From Berghia stephanieae (taxonomy: Eukaryota; Mollusca; Gastropoda; Nudibranchia; Aeolidiidae), in the NCBI GenBank assembly GCA_034508935.3, contig CM067447.1, positions 37,149,848 to 37,213,847 on the forward strand: a DNA stretch of 64,000 nt, given 5' to 3'. Below, piece by piece: positions 11,911 through 22,894 of this stretch. A program made the translations under genes and the position numbers. The first letter of the stretch is position 1. Each line of letters begins with the position of its first letter. The notes beneath the pieces are model-generated. The model ran no database searches, had not been told where the DNA came from, and saw only the letters and a program-made list of their open reading frames with translations.

Positions 11911-12454
11911 GTAGGTGGGGATCCTGACCTCCCATAGTGGGCAGGGAGGTACATGCTGTGTCTTCTATCCCCCCATACCCGTTTTCCAATTGTTCCCTAT
12001 CGTTGTCTTGGAATAAGATTATTTAGTTTTGTCCTGACCCTGGCCAAAGTTCCTTGGCCGGGAGGGGAAACAGTCGAATGTATAGTTATAGTTTTGGGAG
12101 GTGATATTTTTTTTCTTTGTAAATCATCTCTCTGTTATGCATTGTATTATGTTTTGTTTACATATTATATTATATTATTTGTAAACATTTGAGTGTATTC
12201 CTCTTAGTTGGGACCTGTGCTTGTGTCTAGATGAGAGTTTTAGGTGATCTCAAACTAAGTACTTTGATGGTGTGCACTTGGAATCTACATCTGTTTCCTA
12301 TTTGAACCAATTCCCCTTTGTCTTACCTTTTCTTTGGTGCTTTAATTGTAATTCTAGAACTTTTTACTATCCCGTTTTCTTCCTTTTTGCTGGCGCTGAT
12401 ATGACCTTAATGTGTTGCATGCGCCGTAAAACCCTTAAAAACAAACAAACAAAT
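11911..12454 (+). mobile_element. R1 SINE-like repeat, full-length copy
   Basis: This 544 bp copy is bounded by a perfect 12 bp target-site duplication CATTGTTTATCC (11899-11910 and 12455-12466). It starts GTGGGG-ATCCTGACCTCCC, which resembles other R1 starts (GGGTGGGGTTCCTGACC). It contains the GATATTTTTTTTC...TGTAAATCATC block and ends with the hairpin GGCGC...GCGCC and the tail CCCTTAAAAACAAACAAAC. It has no coding frame. This copy defines the complete unit, and the duplication plus A-rich tail point to target-primed retroposition. Confidence 0.85.
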
Positions 12455-12466
12455 CATTGTTTATCC

Positions 12467-13097
12467 CACTTTCCATTTGAGCCTTCTCGTGATTTCTCTT
12501 TATTATTTTCTTGAATGTCTCATTTTAGTCGAACTCATTTCAAATGGCTCCTCATTATAAGAAGTATGATATCTAACATTTTAAACGCTACACCCCTGTC
12601 TCTTAAATATGTTGGTAAATAATGTCCGGCAGTGATGTCTCCTGAATACCAAATATCTTAAATTCTGAACATGTTCATATCCCATAATATTATACACATT
12701 ATATATTACCTCATTTTTAATGTAAAAAGTGTATGATTGTTAACATCAAATGTTCACTTTATCTAATTGACAATAAAGTGTTATCATACACATCCGTGAC
12801 ATTTCCTCTATCTATCTAAATCTAAACATATAAATAGTGCAAAAAAAAAAAACAAAACAAAACAAAAAAAAAAAAAATAACGTCCGTAGTTTCTTCTGTG
12901 GACTTTATGTTGTGTGGGTTTGAGAATATTTCCGTTAAAACAACAATTTGGGTTATCAGTATCAGACCTGAAATAAAAAAGTCCACGTCGACTATTCTTC
13001 ATTGAAGCCTCCAAAGTTGTCCCCTTGTGAGTTGAGTGACACTGATTCCAATGATATTGAAGAGAACGGAACGGCCCCTGCAGCTCTGTAACGTTTA
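12467..13097. other. Non-coding stretch
   Basis: No gene was recognised. ACAATAAAGTG near 12770 is a possible polyadenylation signal, and an A/CAAAA tract lies at about 12840-12877. Confidence 0.4.
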
Positions 13098-13850
13098 AAA
13101 TAGAGAACTGAACAAGTGAGTATGAAAGGTGCCAGACAAAGCAAGAAAGAAAAATACCTGGGTGGGATTCCTGGTCTCTCATAGTGGGCAGGGAGGTACT
13201 TTCTGTGTCTTCTATGTCTGTTTTCCAACATGCTTTCTGTCTTTGTCTTGGAATGAGATTACATGGTTTTGTCCTGGCCCTGACCGGATACCTGGCTGGG
13301 AGGGAAACAATAGTTAGTTTTGGGAGATGATATTTTTTTCCTTGTAAATCATCTCTCTGTTATGCACTGTATTATGTTTTGTTTATGTAAATTATATATA
13401 ATTGGTAAACATTTGAGTGTATTCCTCTTAGTGGGGACCTGTGCTTGTGTCTGGATGAGACTTTTAGGTGATCTCAAACTAAGTACACTGATAGCGTGCT
13501 CTTGGAATCTACATCTGTTCCCTATTTGAACCAATTCCCCTTTGTCTGCCTTATTCTTGGATGCTTTAATTGTAATTCTAGAACTTTTTACTATCCGATT
13601 TTCTTCCTTTTTACTGGCGCTGATATGACCTTAATATGTTGCAAGCGCCGTAAAACCCTTAAAACAACAAAGAAAAATGCAAGAAAAAAAAACAAAACCA
13701 TCCCAAAAAATCAGTCGACCTCGATAATGACATTGATCTACTTAAGATATGATGATCCTCAGTCGAGGTCTACTGATTTTTTTGGGATGGTTTTTTTCTT
13801 TCTTGCTTTGTCTGGCACCTTTCATACACACTTGTTCAGTTCTTTATCTT
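13098..13850. repeat. Foldback element FB1 interrupted by R1
   Basis: The left arm begins GAACTGAACAAGTG (13106) and runs through GGTGCCAGACAAAGCAAG. After the R1 insertion it resumes with AAAACCATCCCAAAAAATCA and GACCTCG. The right arm (about 13764-13850) is its reverse complement: CGAGGTCTACTGA, TTTGGGATGGTTTT, CTTGCTTTGTCTGGCACC and CACTTGTTCAGTTC. Without R1 the element is about 240 bp with arms of about 90-100 bp and a loop of about 40 bp. Confidence 0.8.
13158..13668 (+). mobile_element. R1 SINE-like repeat inside FB1
   Basis: This 511 bp copy starts CTGGGTGGGATTCCTGG and ends with the GGCGC...GCGCC hairpin and CCTTAAAACAAC. It is flanked by AAAGAAAAATAC (13146-13157) and AAAGAAAAATGC (13669-13680), a 12 bp duplication with one mismatch. 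It interrupts the left arm of a foldback repeat, so it inserted after that palindrome formed. Confidence 0.85.
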
Positions 13851-14355
13851 ACACACACGGTGCCTGCTCCTTAGTTCTTCATCTTTAACCTTTACATTGT
13901 CAAGCGCCCTCTGCGATTTTCTCTTGAACATGAACAGGGCTTTCAAAGAATGTCCGTTCAGTGCCATTTAATTTTTGGGACTGGGACTGGGTGGGGGCTT
14001 TTGACCTCTCGTTGTGGCCGGAGAGATCACTATTGCTGTGTCCTAGATTCCCTTATTTATTTTCCTTTCTATTGCTATTGACACTGGCTTTGAAAAAAAA
14101 AACAGAAAGAAAAGAACAGGTACACATTTTGTGAGTAAAAACTATCTTTTTTTTTTAAAGCACACACCCCCCCCCCCCCCCAAAAAAAATAAACACACCC
14201 AAACCAAAACAAAAAACAACAACAAAAAACCCGAATCTAATCGGGCCCGTGAGTAGAGTCAAAGGGGTTGCTTAAAGAATGTGTAATGGAGACAAAGGTT
14301 ATTCAAGTTCAAGTCCATAAGATGCAAAAAGCACGCTGTGCCCATCACCGAAAAA
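13851..14355. other. Non-coding stretch with poly-C/A runs
   Basis: Nothing recognised. A C run near 14167 is followed by CAAA-rich sequence. Confidence 0.4.
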
Positions 14356-14359
14356 AATC

Positions 14360-14360
<1 letters not shown>

Positions 14361-14421
<61 letters not shown>

Positions 14422-15004
14422 TTTTGTTTGTTTTTAAGGGTTTTACGGCGCTTGCAACACATTCAAGTCATATCAGCGCCAGTAAAAAGGAAGAAGCTGG
14501 GATAGTAAAATGTTATAGAATTACAGTTAAAGTAAAGCATCCAAGAAAAGGTAAGACAAAGGGGACTTTGTTCAAATAGGAAACATGTAGATTACAAGAA
14601 CACACTATCGAAGTACTTAGTTTGAGATCACCTATAAGTCTCATCCAGACACAAGCACAGGTCCCAGCTAAGAGGGATACACTCAAATGTTTACAAATCA
14701 TATAAAACACGTAAACAAAACACAATACAGGGCATAACAGAGAGATGATTTACAGGGGAAAAAAATATCATCTCCCAAAACCAACTACACATTTGACTGT
14801 TTCCCACTCAGTCAGGGTATCCGGCCAGGACCAGGACAAAACCAAGAAATTTCATTCTAAGACAAAGACAGAAAGCAAGTTGGAAAACAGATATAGGGGG
14901 ATAGAAGACGCAGTAAGTACCTCCCCGCCCACTATGGGAGGTCGGGAACCCCACCCGAGAAAGAGAGAGAGAAGAGAGAGAGAGAGTAGGAGAGAGAGAG
15001 AGAC
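14361..15004. repeat. (AG)n microsatellite split by R1
   Basis: AG repeats occupy about 14361-14420 and resume in imperfect form at about 14958-15003, with an R1 copy exactly between them. The most economical reading is one AG tract into which R1 inserted. Confidence 0.8.
14421..14957 (-). mobile_element. R1 SINE-like repeat within (AG)n
   Basis: On the minus strand the copy runs from CGGGTGGGGTTCCCGACC to the hairpin AGCGCC/GGCGCT and an AAAACAAACAAAAC tail. AG repeats border both ends, so its target duplication cannot be read. It is near full length (about 537 bp). Confidence 0.85.
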
Positions 15005-15440
15005 TCTACTTATTCATCAATCCGGCAAAACTACACAGTAAATTAATGCAATAAATTAGTTTAAAAATAAGCGTTAAATCGAGGCGTGTATGTGTCGACT
15101 TTGTTAATTTGGACTTGCTGAGTTCAAATATTTATTTATTTTTAAGATCGGAGTGATATTTTTGATATTGATGGGCTAAACGGTTTACTTTCTGGCTTAA
15201 AAATATCAAAGGAAAGCCGCATTCCGTTGGCAAGCCCTAAAATATTTAACATGTCGAATATTTTTGCTGTCTCCTGTCGACATGACATTTATAACGGCCG
15301 ACTCCCATACACACCTAACGTTCTACCGGCCGGTATACCGTATTGTGTGTCGGGGGCATTATACAGTGTATTACACCACACTGATCATGTCACCTCACTT
15401 CAGTAATTCAATCCTCTCGGTGTTATTGTGTGTGAAAAAC
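15005..15440. other. Non-coding stretch
   Basis: No gene or repeat family was recognised. Confidence 0.4.
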
Positions 15441-15444
15441 GCGA

Positions 15445-16470
15445 ATAAATGATGTGGGGTCTGTGATGTCTATATGTCATGTGGTATAGTTTGTTCCATT
15501 CATGTATTGTTCCAGGGGAAAAAAATGATTTGTGTATTTGTTCTTGCGAATGGCTGGTAGAATTTGACGATGTGATGAAGCCTGGTTGAGGATCTGTTTC
15601 TTGAATTGTTAATGTAGATTGGAATGTTTATGGCTGAGTGTTTGCTCTTGACTGTGGTGTGAAACAGATATATGTGCACGTTCTCTCTGCAAGACTGGAC
15701 TGTTGGCCATCTTAGTGTGTCTTGCGGCAATTGGATGACAAATCTTGTAGCTGCTCTCTGAATGTTTTCAATGGCCTTTATGTCCTTAATTTTGTAGGGA
15801 TCTCATGCAGTACAGGCAAACTCTAAAATAGGTCTAACAAGTTGAATATATGCCCGTGCCTTTGTCTTTTCGGGACATTGATGAACTTTAATGTTTTGAA
15901 GGCCTTTGTCACAATCTGGCGAATATGATGTTCCCACTGCAGGGTGTTATTTTGGTGGACTCCAAGGTACGCTATTCTTATGCCATGTTTAACTCACTCA
16001 ACCCTAACACCGACTATATTCGTACTCTACCCAGGTTACTTTTACTCCATACCTTTTTATTACCCTTTTCTGAGATCAATTATAGTCGTAGTATCAAAGC
16101 TAATGTTCTTTATCTTTACATGTTAATGTTAGGTCTAGTTGAATAAAAAATATCTATGAACATGCTCATTTTTAATACATTTTATTTTCAATTTTGAAAA
16201 GTAGCAAAAATGTCTAGGATTGAGTGAGTTAAATGTTTTGGACCAACGTAGTCAACAATGTTTATTGTGTTTTTCTTGGTGGAAATTGACAACAGAGTAT
16301 TTTTCATGATGGAAATTCATTTGCCACGTGTTTGAACCACTGTATCAGTGTCTAAATCCGACTGCAGAACCTTTGCATCGTTATGATCTTCTATCGTTCT
16401 GAATAATAGACTCGTCTGCAAATAATTTACTATGGACAACACGTGGCATTGTAAATGACTGAAATAATGT
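15445..16470 (-). mobile_element. CR1/Jockey-type LINE fragment, interrupted by a MITE
   Basis: Minus-strand translations give reverse-transcriptase pieces in order. A degraded FADDS-like box precedes RTIEDHNDAKVLQSDLD (about 16330-16430). A YLGV-like piece, YLGVHQNNTLQWEHHIRQI, lies at about 15915-15975. A C-terminal piece with RWPTVQSCRENVHIYLF lies at about 15665-15720, then a final FFPWN motif near 15510-15530. Stops and frame changes are frequent, so it is an old broken copy without an N-terminal endonuclease. It is cut at 15993-16228 by a TTAA-flanked insertion. Confidence 0.75.
15993..16228. mobile_element. MITE with TTAA target duplication
   Basis: The element begins CTCACTCAACCCTA and ends TAGGATTGAGTGAG, which are inverted repeats with one mismatch in 14. 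It is flanked on both sides by TTAA (15989-15992 and 16229-16232). TTAA duplication is the signature of piggyBac-type insertion. The 236 bp interior has no coding capacity, so it would be a non-autonomous copy. It sits inside the minus-strand LINE. Confidence 0.75.
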
Positions 16471-16820
16471 TTATTGGTTAAATTTGTTCGAGTTATTGAC
16501 TATATTGACAGTTGACAGTCAATATCACGTGACTTGATTCATTGTGTGCCTATGGCAAATATATGAAACGGAACGAAACCTATCCATACCGGATGTTTTC
16601 TTAATTTCCTATTTTTGGAAATCTTCGTGAACCCCCTTACAATGCCCACTTCTTGACAAAAGCCTACCAAATCAGAGACTAGAAAACGTTCATAAGAACC
16701 GATTTTTTAGTCACTTGCTTTGCTCAGGCTTAAGATAAGGAAGACTTACTAGACTTGTATAGGTCTAAATCTCGTCCGCCTACATAAAAATGAATCTGGA
16801 GTCTGGATGAGTCTTTCCGG
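16471..16820. other. Non-coding stretch
   Basis: Nothing recognised. Confidence 0.4.
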
Positions 16821-16824
16821 CACT

Positions 16825-17165
16825 GAGTGGGTTCCTGACCTCCCATAGTGGGCAGGGAGGCACTTACTGAGTCTTCTACCCCCTATATCTGTTTTCCAAT
16901 TTGCTTCTGTCTTTCTCTTGGAATGAGATTACTTGGTTTTGTCCTGATACCATGGCTGGGAGGGAAACAGTCAAATGCATAGAGTTTCGGGAAATTATAT
17001 TATTTCCCTTGTTAAACCATTTCTCTTTTATGCACTGTATTATTTTTGTAAACACTTGAGTGTAATCCTCTTAATGTGCTCTTGGAATCTACCTCTGTTC
17101 CCCATTTGAACTAATTCCCCTTTGACTTCCCTTTTCTTGGCTGTAGGTTAATTGTAATTATAGAG
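16825..17165 (+). mobile_element. R1 copy, deleted and 3'-truncated
   Basis: It starts GTGGGTTCCTGACCTCCCATAGTGGGCAGGG as R1 does. An internal piece is missing near 17055-17075, and it stops at AATTGTAATTATAGAGC, before the 3' hairpin. A minus-strand LINE fragment follows, then another R1 copy in the opposite orientation. Confidence 0.75.
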
Positions 17166-17169
17166 CTTT

Positions 17170-17585
17170 TTGACTTACTTGACTTAGATGCCTTTCGCGT
17201 CTCGACCGAAAGATCGGGTCGCCTTGGCTGTTTCCAGTATTTCCTGTGTGAGGTGTCTCCAATATTGCCGGTCCTCTGCTAGGGTTCTCAGATTTTCAAG
17301 GTCCCCTGCCGTTATGAGACTATGCTTTGTCCAAGTGTTGTGAGGTTTTTGTTTAGGATCACAGGGAGTGTTGTGATCGGTCTTCCTCTGAAAAGGTTCC
17401 CGTGTTTTTGGAAATATCCCGACATGGCCTGGTTAGCTGGTATGTTTTTGTCCCTGCGTAGTATGTGACCGAAAAGTTGCCATCGTTGTTGTAAAATGTC
17501 AAGGGAGATTGGTCTTTCTTTTGTGATCTTATAGAGTGATTCATTTGAGATCTTTTTTGGGTATTTGATGTCCAGTACCCTTCTT
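17170..17585 (-). mobile_element. LINE ORF2 C-terminal fragment between two R1 copies
   Basis: The minus strand encodes RPISLDILQQRWQLFGHILR, a proline/glycine-rich RGRPITTLP piece, and LRTLAEDRQYWRHLTQEI near the end. This is the usual C-terminal layout of RTE-like LINE proteins (GH-hydrophobic-LR, RGRP, LA.DR..W). It ends at CATCTAAGTCAAGTAAGTC, a short AAGTC-type tail. It is 5'-truncated and lies between R1 fragments in opposite orientation. Confidence 0.7.
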
Positions 17586-18027
17586 AGCGCCAGTAAAAAG
17601 GAAGATAATGGGATAGTAAAAAGTTCTAGAATTACAATTAAAGCATCCAAGAAAAAGTAAGACCAGGGGAACTGGGAACAAATTGGGATCAGATGTAGAT
17701 TCCAAGAGCATGCCATCAATGTACTTAGTTTGAGATCACCAGTAAGTCTCATCTGGACACAAGCACGGTCCCCACTAAGAAGAATACACTCAAATGCTTA
17801 CATTATAAATTATAACAAATATAATAATACATAACAGAGAGATGATTTACAAGGAAAAAAATATCATCTCCCAAAACAATAACTATGCATTTGACTGTTT
17901 CCCCCACAGCCAGGACCAGGACAAAACCAAGACAAAGACAGAATGCAAGTTGGAAAACAGATATAGGGGGATAGAAGACACAGTAAGTACCTCCCTGCCC
18001 ACTATGGGAGGTAGGAACCCCACCCAG
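17586..18027 (-). mobile_element. R1 copy lacking its 3' tail
   Basis: The minus-strand copy runs from GGGTGGGGTTCCTACC to GGCGCT and stops abruptly at the first half of the hairpin, where the LINE fragment begins. The rest aligns well with neighbouring R1 copies. Confidence 0.8.
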
Positions 18028-18154
18028 ACCCAGAATCATTTATTTAAAATGAAATCAAGAGACTTTCCTCTGCAAGATTATAGGCAATGCATTTGATGAA
18101 AGTCTTGGGTAAGTAGTGCTTAATGTGCTTCTATGGACAGCACGTGCATGTAGA

Positions 18155-18263
18155 GTAGTAGTAGTAGTAGTAGTAGTGTAGTAGTAGTTAGTAGTATTAG
18201 ATATAGTAGTAGTAGTAGTATAGTAGTAGTAGTAGTAGTGTAGTAGTAGTAGTAGTAGTAGTT
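18155..18263. repeat. (TAG)n microsatellite, left of an R1 pair
   Basis: TAG/GTAGTAG repeats with a few interruptions. A matching TAG tract borders the other side of the R1 pair at 19244. Confidence 0.9.
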
Positions 18264-18713
18264 AGTTTTGTTTTTAAGGGTTTTACGGCGCTTGCAACAC
18301 ATTTAGGTTCTATCAGCGCCAGTAAAAAGGAAGAAAATGGGATAGTAAAAAGTTCTAGAATTACAATTAAAGCACCCAAGAAAAAGTAAGTCATAGGGGA
18401 ACTGAGAACAAATAGGGATCAGATGTAGATTCCAAGAGCATACGACCAATGTACTTAGTTTGAGTTCACCTATAAATCTCATCCGGACACAAGCACAACA
18501 TCCAACAAAGAGGAATACACTCAAATGCTTACATTATACATTCAAAATAACAAATATAATAATACATAACAGAGAGATGATTTACAAGGGAAAATATATC
18601 ATCTCCCAAAACAATAACTATGCATTTGACTGTTTCCCTCCCAGCTAGGACCACGGCCAGGGCCAGGACAAAACCAAGTAATCTCATCCTAAGACAAAGG
18701 CAGCAAGCATATT
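18264..18713 (-). mobile_element. R1 copy, 5' part cut by a second R1
   Basis: The complete hairpin and tail end is at 18270-18320. The 5' portion is missing beyond GTCTTAGGATGAG/AAGGCAGCAAGC, where the A-rich tail of the next R1 begins. Its close sequence agreement with the following copy suggests the same subfamily. Confidence 0.8.
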
Positions 18714-18719
18714 GTTTTT

Positions 18720-19243
18720 TTTTAGTTTTTAAGGGTTTTACGGCGCTTGCAACACATTTAGGTCATATCAGCGCCAGTAAAAAGGAAGAAAATGGGATAG
18801 TAAAAAGTTCTAGAATTACAATTAAAGCACCCAAGAAAAAGTAAGACATAGGGGAACTGGGAACAAATAGGGATCAGATGTAGATTCCAAGAGCATACCA
18901 CCAATGTACTTAGTTTGAGATCACCTATAAGTCTCATCCGGACACAAGCACAAAATCCAACAAAGAGGAATACACTCAAATGCTTACATTCTACATTGAA
19001 AATAACAAATATAATAATACAGAACAGAGAGCTGATTACAAGGGAAAAAAATATCATCTCCCCAAAAAATAACTATGCATTCGACTGTTTCCCTCCCAGC
19101 CAGGACTCCGACCAGGTCCAGGGCAAAACCAAGTAATCTCATTCCAAGACAAAGACAGAAAACATGTTGAAAAACATATAAGGGGATAGAAGACACAGTA
19201 TGTACCCCCCCTGCCCACTATGGGAAGTCAGGAACCCCACCCA
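18720..19243 (-). mobile_element. R1 copy, near full length
   Basis: It runs on the minus strand from CCTGGGTGGGGTTCC at the TAG-repeat boundary to the hairpin and TTTT-rich tail complement at 18720. It lies head to tail with the preceding copy, within a split TAG tract. Confidence 0.85.
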
Positions 19244-19244
19244 G

Positions 19245-19322
<78 letters not shown>

Positions 19323-19345
19323 GAGTAGTAGTGGTGGTGGTGGTG
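19244..19345. repeat. (TAG)n microsatellite, right of an R1 pair
   Basis: About 85 bases of TAG with one break, then GTGGTGGTGGTG. It directly abuts the 5' end of an R1 copy. Confidence 0.95.
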
Positions 19346-20755
19346 CTGCGGATAGTAATAGTAGAAGAAAAAGACAGGGAGCAACATCAATTGGAAGTCA
19401 GGCAACTAAAATACTACAAAGCCCTGTTGTCTAAGTGTTTACAATGATGGTTCCACCGTTACTAAGCTAACCTATCAGAATATATCCTGCCATTTACCCT
19501 GTTTCGTCTCCTTGACTATTTCCTGTATGATAAGGCCCGAAGTATATCCTTAGTACATGTCAAACACACAAATAGGTCAGGCCCTGTTACTGAGTATTTT
19601 TCACAACATTTTGACATACTGATAAAGGAATTCCATCGCAAAACCTGACGACAAGATGCATTAAAAAAAATCATATGTGTTAAAATTGTGAGTGATGCTC
19701 AGGATCTGTGGGTTGTTTACTCCGGGTGATAGGCAAGCACTTAAGGTGGCTCTGGGTCCTCGATTCACGGTCAGTGGATAGATTTCAGGGCCAAACTATA
19801 CTTTATTTTTAAGTTTCGAGTCAAAAATAAAACAACTTAAATGTTTATTCTAAGATAACTTACGTAAGTTTCAAAAGTATATGCACTGCATGTTGATTAA
19901 GGAACTGAAGGCTTATACTATATGATAATAGTTAAAAAGGATCCATGTCAATAGCTTGTGAGGCATAGAAAAAAAGAAATCACAGAGGAACCATCAATAC
20001 AATTGGTAATACATTCTATACAATTAAAAACAGACAAAACAACCATCTAAAAAAAAATGACAAAAACCCCCCAAAACAACCCCCCCTCAAAAAAAAATCC
20101 CCATTAAAATGTCAAAAGTGATTAAAAATAGCAAATTGTATGAAATACTTGAAAACTTTAATAGATAAAAATAGATTCTATTATGATTATAATGATACAA
20201 TTTACATGTAGACAATTTCAGGCGTTTGCTATGATTTATCATGAAATCTATAAATTAAATTTAAATCACAATATTCCAATAGAGTTCACAAATAACCTTT
20301 TTAATTGTAGGCTTTAATAGACATAGATAAGTACCATGATAATTCTCCTACTTTCCATATTGACTGTCATAGAAAAGGACACATTATAACACTTATCTAA
20401 AATATCATTATTTAATTCAGGCACATCATGTTGGACCAACACTTCACAAATTCAAATACAAACTTCATCATTAGGAATTGGAGACAAAAATGTGATATAT
20501 AAATAAATATATGACCATGTAATAATAGTTTTAAAAAAATAATTGGGTGTTTTAAAAATTAATTAGGGTAGTTGGGGGTGACAGAACCTTTTATATATAT
20601 ATTATTTGTTATAAAGTCATCATTGAGATAAATAATTGAAAATAATATCCATGACAATGGGAAATGGATTAAATATTATCATACTCGTATTAAATGCTGG
20701 ATAATATAAAAATGTCAGGGACATGCATATATAAAACAGCTTATGTTTGCGATTA
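19346..20755. other. Non-coding AT-rich stretch
   Basis: No gene, RNA or repeat family was recognised. Runs of A and C lie near 20050-20100. Confidence 0.4.
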
Positions 20756-20759
20756 CATT

Positions 20760-21260
20760 AGAATTGTTCTAAAATAATACAGAGGAAGAAGCTGGTGACT
20801 GGTATACAGCCTCTTTTTGTCAATTTCCACCAAAAGTCAACAGAGTCAACCAATGTGTTTGATTTCCATTGATGTTGAACTCCAGAGGAATGGTATGTTT
20901 TGTGGTAATGTTGGAGTCTGCAACACTTCTGCTTATTCTCGTATGCCTTTATATCTGGAGACCCATTTCGTAGATGAAGGTATTCGTCTTTTTGAGTTCT
21001 TCTAGCGGGATGAAAAGTTTTACATTTAGAGAAGTTGCAGAGGGCCATATCCCTTCTCTATGGGTTGAGTATTTTCTGCATCCCTGCAGTTTATGTTCGG
21101 CATCTTCCTCCTCCTTACCACATGAGCAAACTGATGACTGTATCAGTTTTATGTGTCTGTGAATATGCTTTTTAAGTCTATTGTGGCCTCTCCTGAGGCA
21201 GAACAGGATTACTTGTTCATGCCTAGGCAGGCAGCATATGGTAATCGTTTGAACGCATTG
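20760..21260 (-). mobile_element. LINE fragment with CCHC-like C-terminal motif
   Basis: The minus strand encodes, with frame changes, RRGHNRLKKHIHRHIKLIQS, then CSCGKEEEDAEHKLQGC, then a piece resembling WPS...KLF.PLEEL.KT..FI.E.GL. The C-x-CG...E-H-x-L-x-x-C pattern is the conserved zinc-knuckle end of Jockey/I-type LINE proteins. The copy is truncated and has no reverse-transcriptase core here. Confidence 0.75.
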
Positions 21261-21620
21261 ATGTTGTATGAAGGGTCTTAATTATGCGTTTTGTCTCGCT
21301 GAAATTATGCAGTATAATATGTTGTTCCTTTTTAGCAGCATTTTTTGCAAATCATTCTGCAACTCACGTCATGATACTACAGTCTTGATATTAAACAAAA
21401 TAAAATTTTATTGTCTTCTTAAAGACAAAGTTGCAAAACCAGTACTTGACTCCATATGCCAGTGTGCATGCTCAACATTTAATTCCAAATTCTCTTTGTT
21501 TTGGTCTTTCAAGAATGAAATTTCACAATTATGTTATTATTAGCAAAGGCTAACTCCACTTTCATTTCTAAACATTAAACAGAAGGCTTGTTTTGTTTTC
21601 ATGTTATTCTGCTTTTTTTG
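21261..21620. other. Non-coding stretch
   Basis: Nothing recognised. Confidence 0.35.
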
Positions 21621-21624
21621 TGCT

Positions 21625-22105
21625 TGCTACACTTTTAGGCCACTTCAGCACCAGTAAAAAGGGAGATGATGGTGTAAAAGTTATAGACCTGAAGTTAAAA
21701 GCGCAAAAAAAAAAAAAGTAAGACGGTTCAAATAGGGAATAGAATATTCCATGAGTGATCTAACAATGTGCCTAAAAATCCCGTCCAGACATAAACAAAG
21801 GCTCCCTCTATGAAAATTAGACTCAAATGTTTACAAAGTACAATATAATATTCAAAAGTAAAAAATATCATAGTATATAACAAATGATTTACAAGGAAAA
21901 AAATATCCTCTATCAAAATAGGAACAATACATTAAACTGCTTCCCTCACCTAAGGATCCCTACAAGGACTAGGAAAAATCGAGCAATGTCAATATTCAGA
22001 GCAAAGATGAGAGCAATGTGAAAAGGGAAAATAGATAATCGGGAATAGAAAACAATAGAGACCTTTTCACCCACCAAGAGAGAACAAAAGATCCCATCCA
22101 AGTAC
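21625..22105 (-). mobile_element. Old, diverged R1 copy
   Basis: The order of R1 blocks is preserved on the minus strand (a GATGGGATC start, the GATATTTTTTTCC..TGTAAATCAT block, and the GGTGCT...AGCA hairpin), but substitutions and indels are many. Its hairpin stem differs from the common GGCGCT but still pairs (GTGCT with AGCAC). Confidence 0.75.
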
Positions 22106-22154
22106 AGAGAGCATCTGTTGGCAGTTGAAGTAAATGAGGATATTCACATTGTTT

Positions 22155-22820
22155 GCTTGTTTGTTTTTAAGGGTTTTACAGCACATGTGATATATTTAGA
22201 TCATACCAGCACCAGTAAAAAGGAAGAAAATGGGATTGTCAAAAAATTCGTGATTTATATTTAAAGGACATGAGAAAAAGGAAGACAAGGGGAATTGTTC
22301 AAATAGGAAACAGATGTAGATGTAGAGCATACCAGAAATGTACATACTTAGTTTGAGACCACCTAAAAGTCTGTTTTTGTTTATTTAAAAAAAAAAAATT
22401 TAAGGAAATAAAAAATTATAGATTTATAATTGAAAGCACTAGGGAAAAGTAAGACAAAGGGGGATGGTTCAAACAGGGAACAGATGTAGATTCAAAGAGC
22501 ATACTATCAGTGTGCTTAGTTTAAGATCACCTAAAAGTCTCACCCTGACACACGCACAAGATCCCACTGAGAGGAATACACTCAAATGTTTACAAATCTT
22601 TACGTTTTAAAAACAACAAATATAACAGTACATAACATAGAGATGATCTACAGTGAAAAAAAAAAAAAAATCCTTCTCAGCTAAGAACTCTGGCCAGGGC
22701 CAGAACAAAACCAAGTAATCCCATTCCAAGACAAAGACAAAAAGCAATCTAGAAAAGTAATATGGGGATAGAATACACAGCAAGTGACTTCCCCGCCCCC
22801 TTAGGGAGTTCTGAACCATT
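22155..22820 (-). mobile_element. Two overlapping old R1 copies
   Basis: 22155-22380 is the 3' half of an R1 copy with a decayed hairpin. 22395-22815 is a second, longer copy that begins again at the 3'-proximal region after a T/A-rich tail. They lie head to tail, as at 18.3-19.2 kb, which suggests one inserted into the other. Confidence 0.7.
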
Positions 22821-22894
22821 GATTTTCAGGAAGAATTTTGCATAAAAGTGAGCTATATCCTGTTTAAAAAAATCCCTCTGTCGAACATGCTATA

